From the NCBI GenBank assembly GCA_948663505.1, contig CAPNAQ010000119.1, positions 1 to 5,201 of the forward strand: a stretch of 5,201 bases of DNA, in the 5' to 3' direction. The position numbers were made by a program, and so were the translations under genes. The notes under the pieces were generated by a model that worked only from the letters and a program-made list of their open reading frames with translations, did not search any database and was not told the DNA's origin. The DNA is from an uncultured Clostridia bacterium (lineage in GTDB: Bacteria > Bacillota > Clostridia > TANB77 > CAG-508). Of this stretch, positions 4,877 to 5,201 are shown piece after piece. How positions within the stretch are numbered: the first letter of the stretch is position 1; each line of letters begins with the position of its first letter.

Positions 4877-5188
4877 TTATTTATCCTCCACAAGCATGTA
4901 ATATATTTCTTGTAATGTGTTTAGTCTTATATCGTCTTTAAAATCTTTATATTCTTGTTGTAATTCAAATTGTCTTTCATTAATTTTGCTTCTTATTTCT
5001 TCTACTATATTTTGATTTTTCTTATATTCATTTACTATATTTGATATTGCATTCATACAATCAATTGTTTTTTCATCCCATCCTAAATCGTTGTAAAAAA
5101 TATTATGTTCTCCAGTATCAATTTTTTGTTGTAAATATTTTTTTAGATTTTCTAAAATCTCTATATCTTTTTCTATATTATTTGACAT
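4877..5188 (-). CDS. 103-aa coiled-coil phage protein
   Basis: ATG at 5188 follows an AGAGAGGT site near the window edge. Residues 1-22 form a charged helix (EKDIEILENLKKYLQQKI), followed by a short loop with FYNDLGWDEK and a segment MNAISNIVNEYKKNQN (45-60). The remainder (61-103) is helical, ending LQEIYYMLVEDK. The combination of an AIxNxxNEYK segment and a terminal LEELLE-like end is similar in layout to the next gene and to coiled-coil proteins found in clostridial phages. No catalytic motif is visible. Upstream genes of this operon lie beyond the window. Confidence 0.8.
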   Translation of the reverse strand: MSNNIEKDIEILENLKKYLQQKIDTGEHNIFYNDLGWDEKTIDCMNAISNIVNEYKKNQNIVEEIRSKINERQFELQQEYKDFKDDIRLNTLQEIYYMLVEDK

Positions 5189-5201
5189 TTTTACCTCTCT
5201 T

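Noticed and set aside
1..5201. CRISPR array, tRNA or rRNA gene
   Set aside because: No regularly spaced direct repeats and no cloverleaf or conserved rRNA sequence seen on either strand.

Overview
This is a very AT-rich window. Every gene I can support lies on the minus strand, so it reads from about 5201 down to 1. The layout is that of a temperate phage or prophage: small, tightly packed, overlapping genes with strong AGGAGG-type ribosome binding sites, several small coiled-coil proteins, a phage-type PAPS-reductase-family protein, and a sigma-region-4-like DUF1492 regulator as the last gene of the operon. Base composition, AGA/ATA-rich codon use and Shine-Dalgarno strength suggest a low-GC Firmicute of the Clostridia. 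Fusobacteria cannot be excluded. The host is an inference.

Region 5188-827 is one predicted operon, probably the distal part of the phage early or middle region. In transcription order it holds: two coiled-coil proteins (5188-4877 and 4876-4448); an 81-aa acidic protein (4448-4203); a 51-aa protein (4197-4042); a 54-aa protein with eight cysteines (4022-3858); a 110-aa protein with a TTG start (3865-3533); a 126-aa protein with a GTG start (3533-3153); the PAPS-reductase-family PP-loop protein (3152-2442); two more coiled-coil proteins (2429-2142 and 2132-1761); a 57-aa two-helix membrane protein (1761-1588); an 85-aa protein (1583-1326); and the DUF1492 regulator (1264-827). Most junctions overlap or are separated by only a few bases, and several stop codons lie inside the next ribosome binding site. 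Translational coupling is therefore likely.

Region 826-346 has no gene. It contains a roughly 200-bp imperfect inverted repeat (606-803), a rho-independent terminator for the operon (551-581), and a TATAAT box (413-418) directly followed by a perfect 11-bp dyad (375-412). This looks like the punctuation between two transcription units.

Region 345-1 starts a second minus-strand unit of very small genes: a 51-aa cysteine-containing protein (345-190), a 42-aa single-helix membrane protein (193-65) and the start of a further reading frame (55-1). In related phages a DUF1492 protein commonly sits just before the packaging genes, so the next unit may lead towards terminase, but that is outside the window.

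The plus-strand reading frames are shadows of the minus-strand genes or fall in low-complexity AT-rich sequence.
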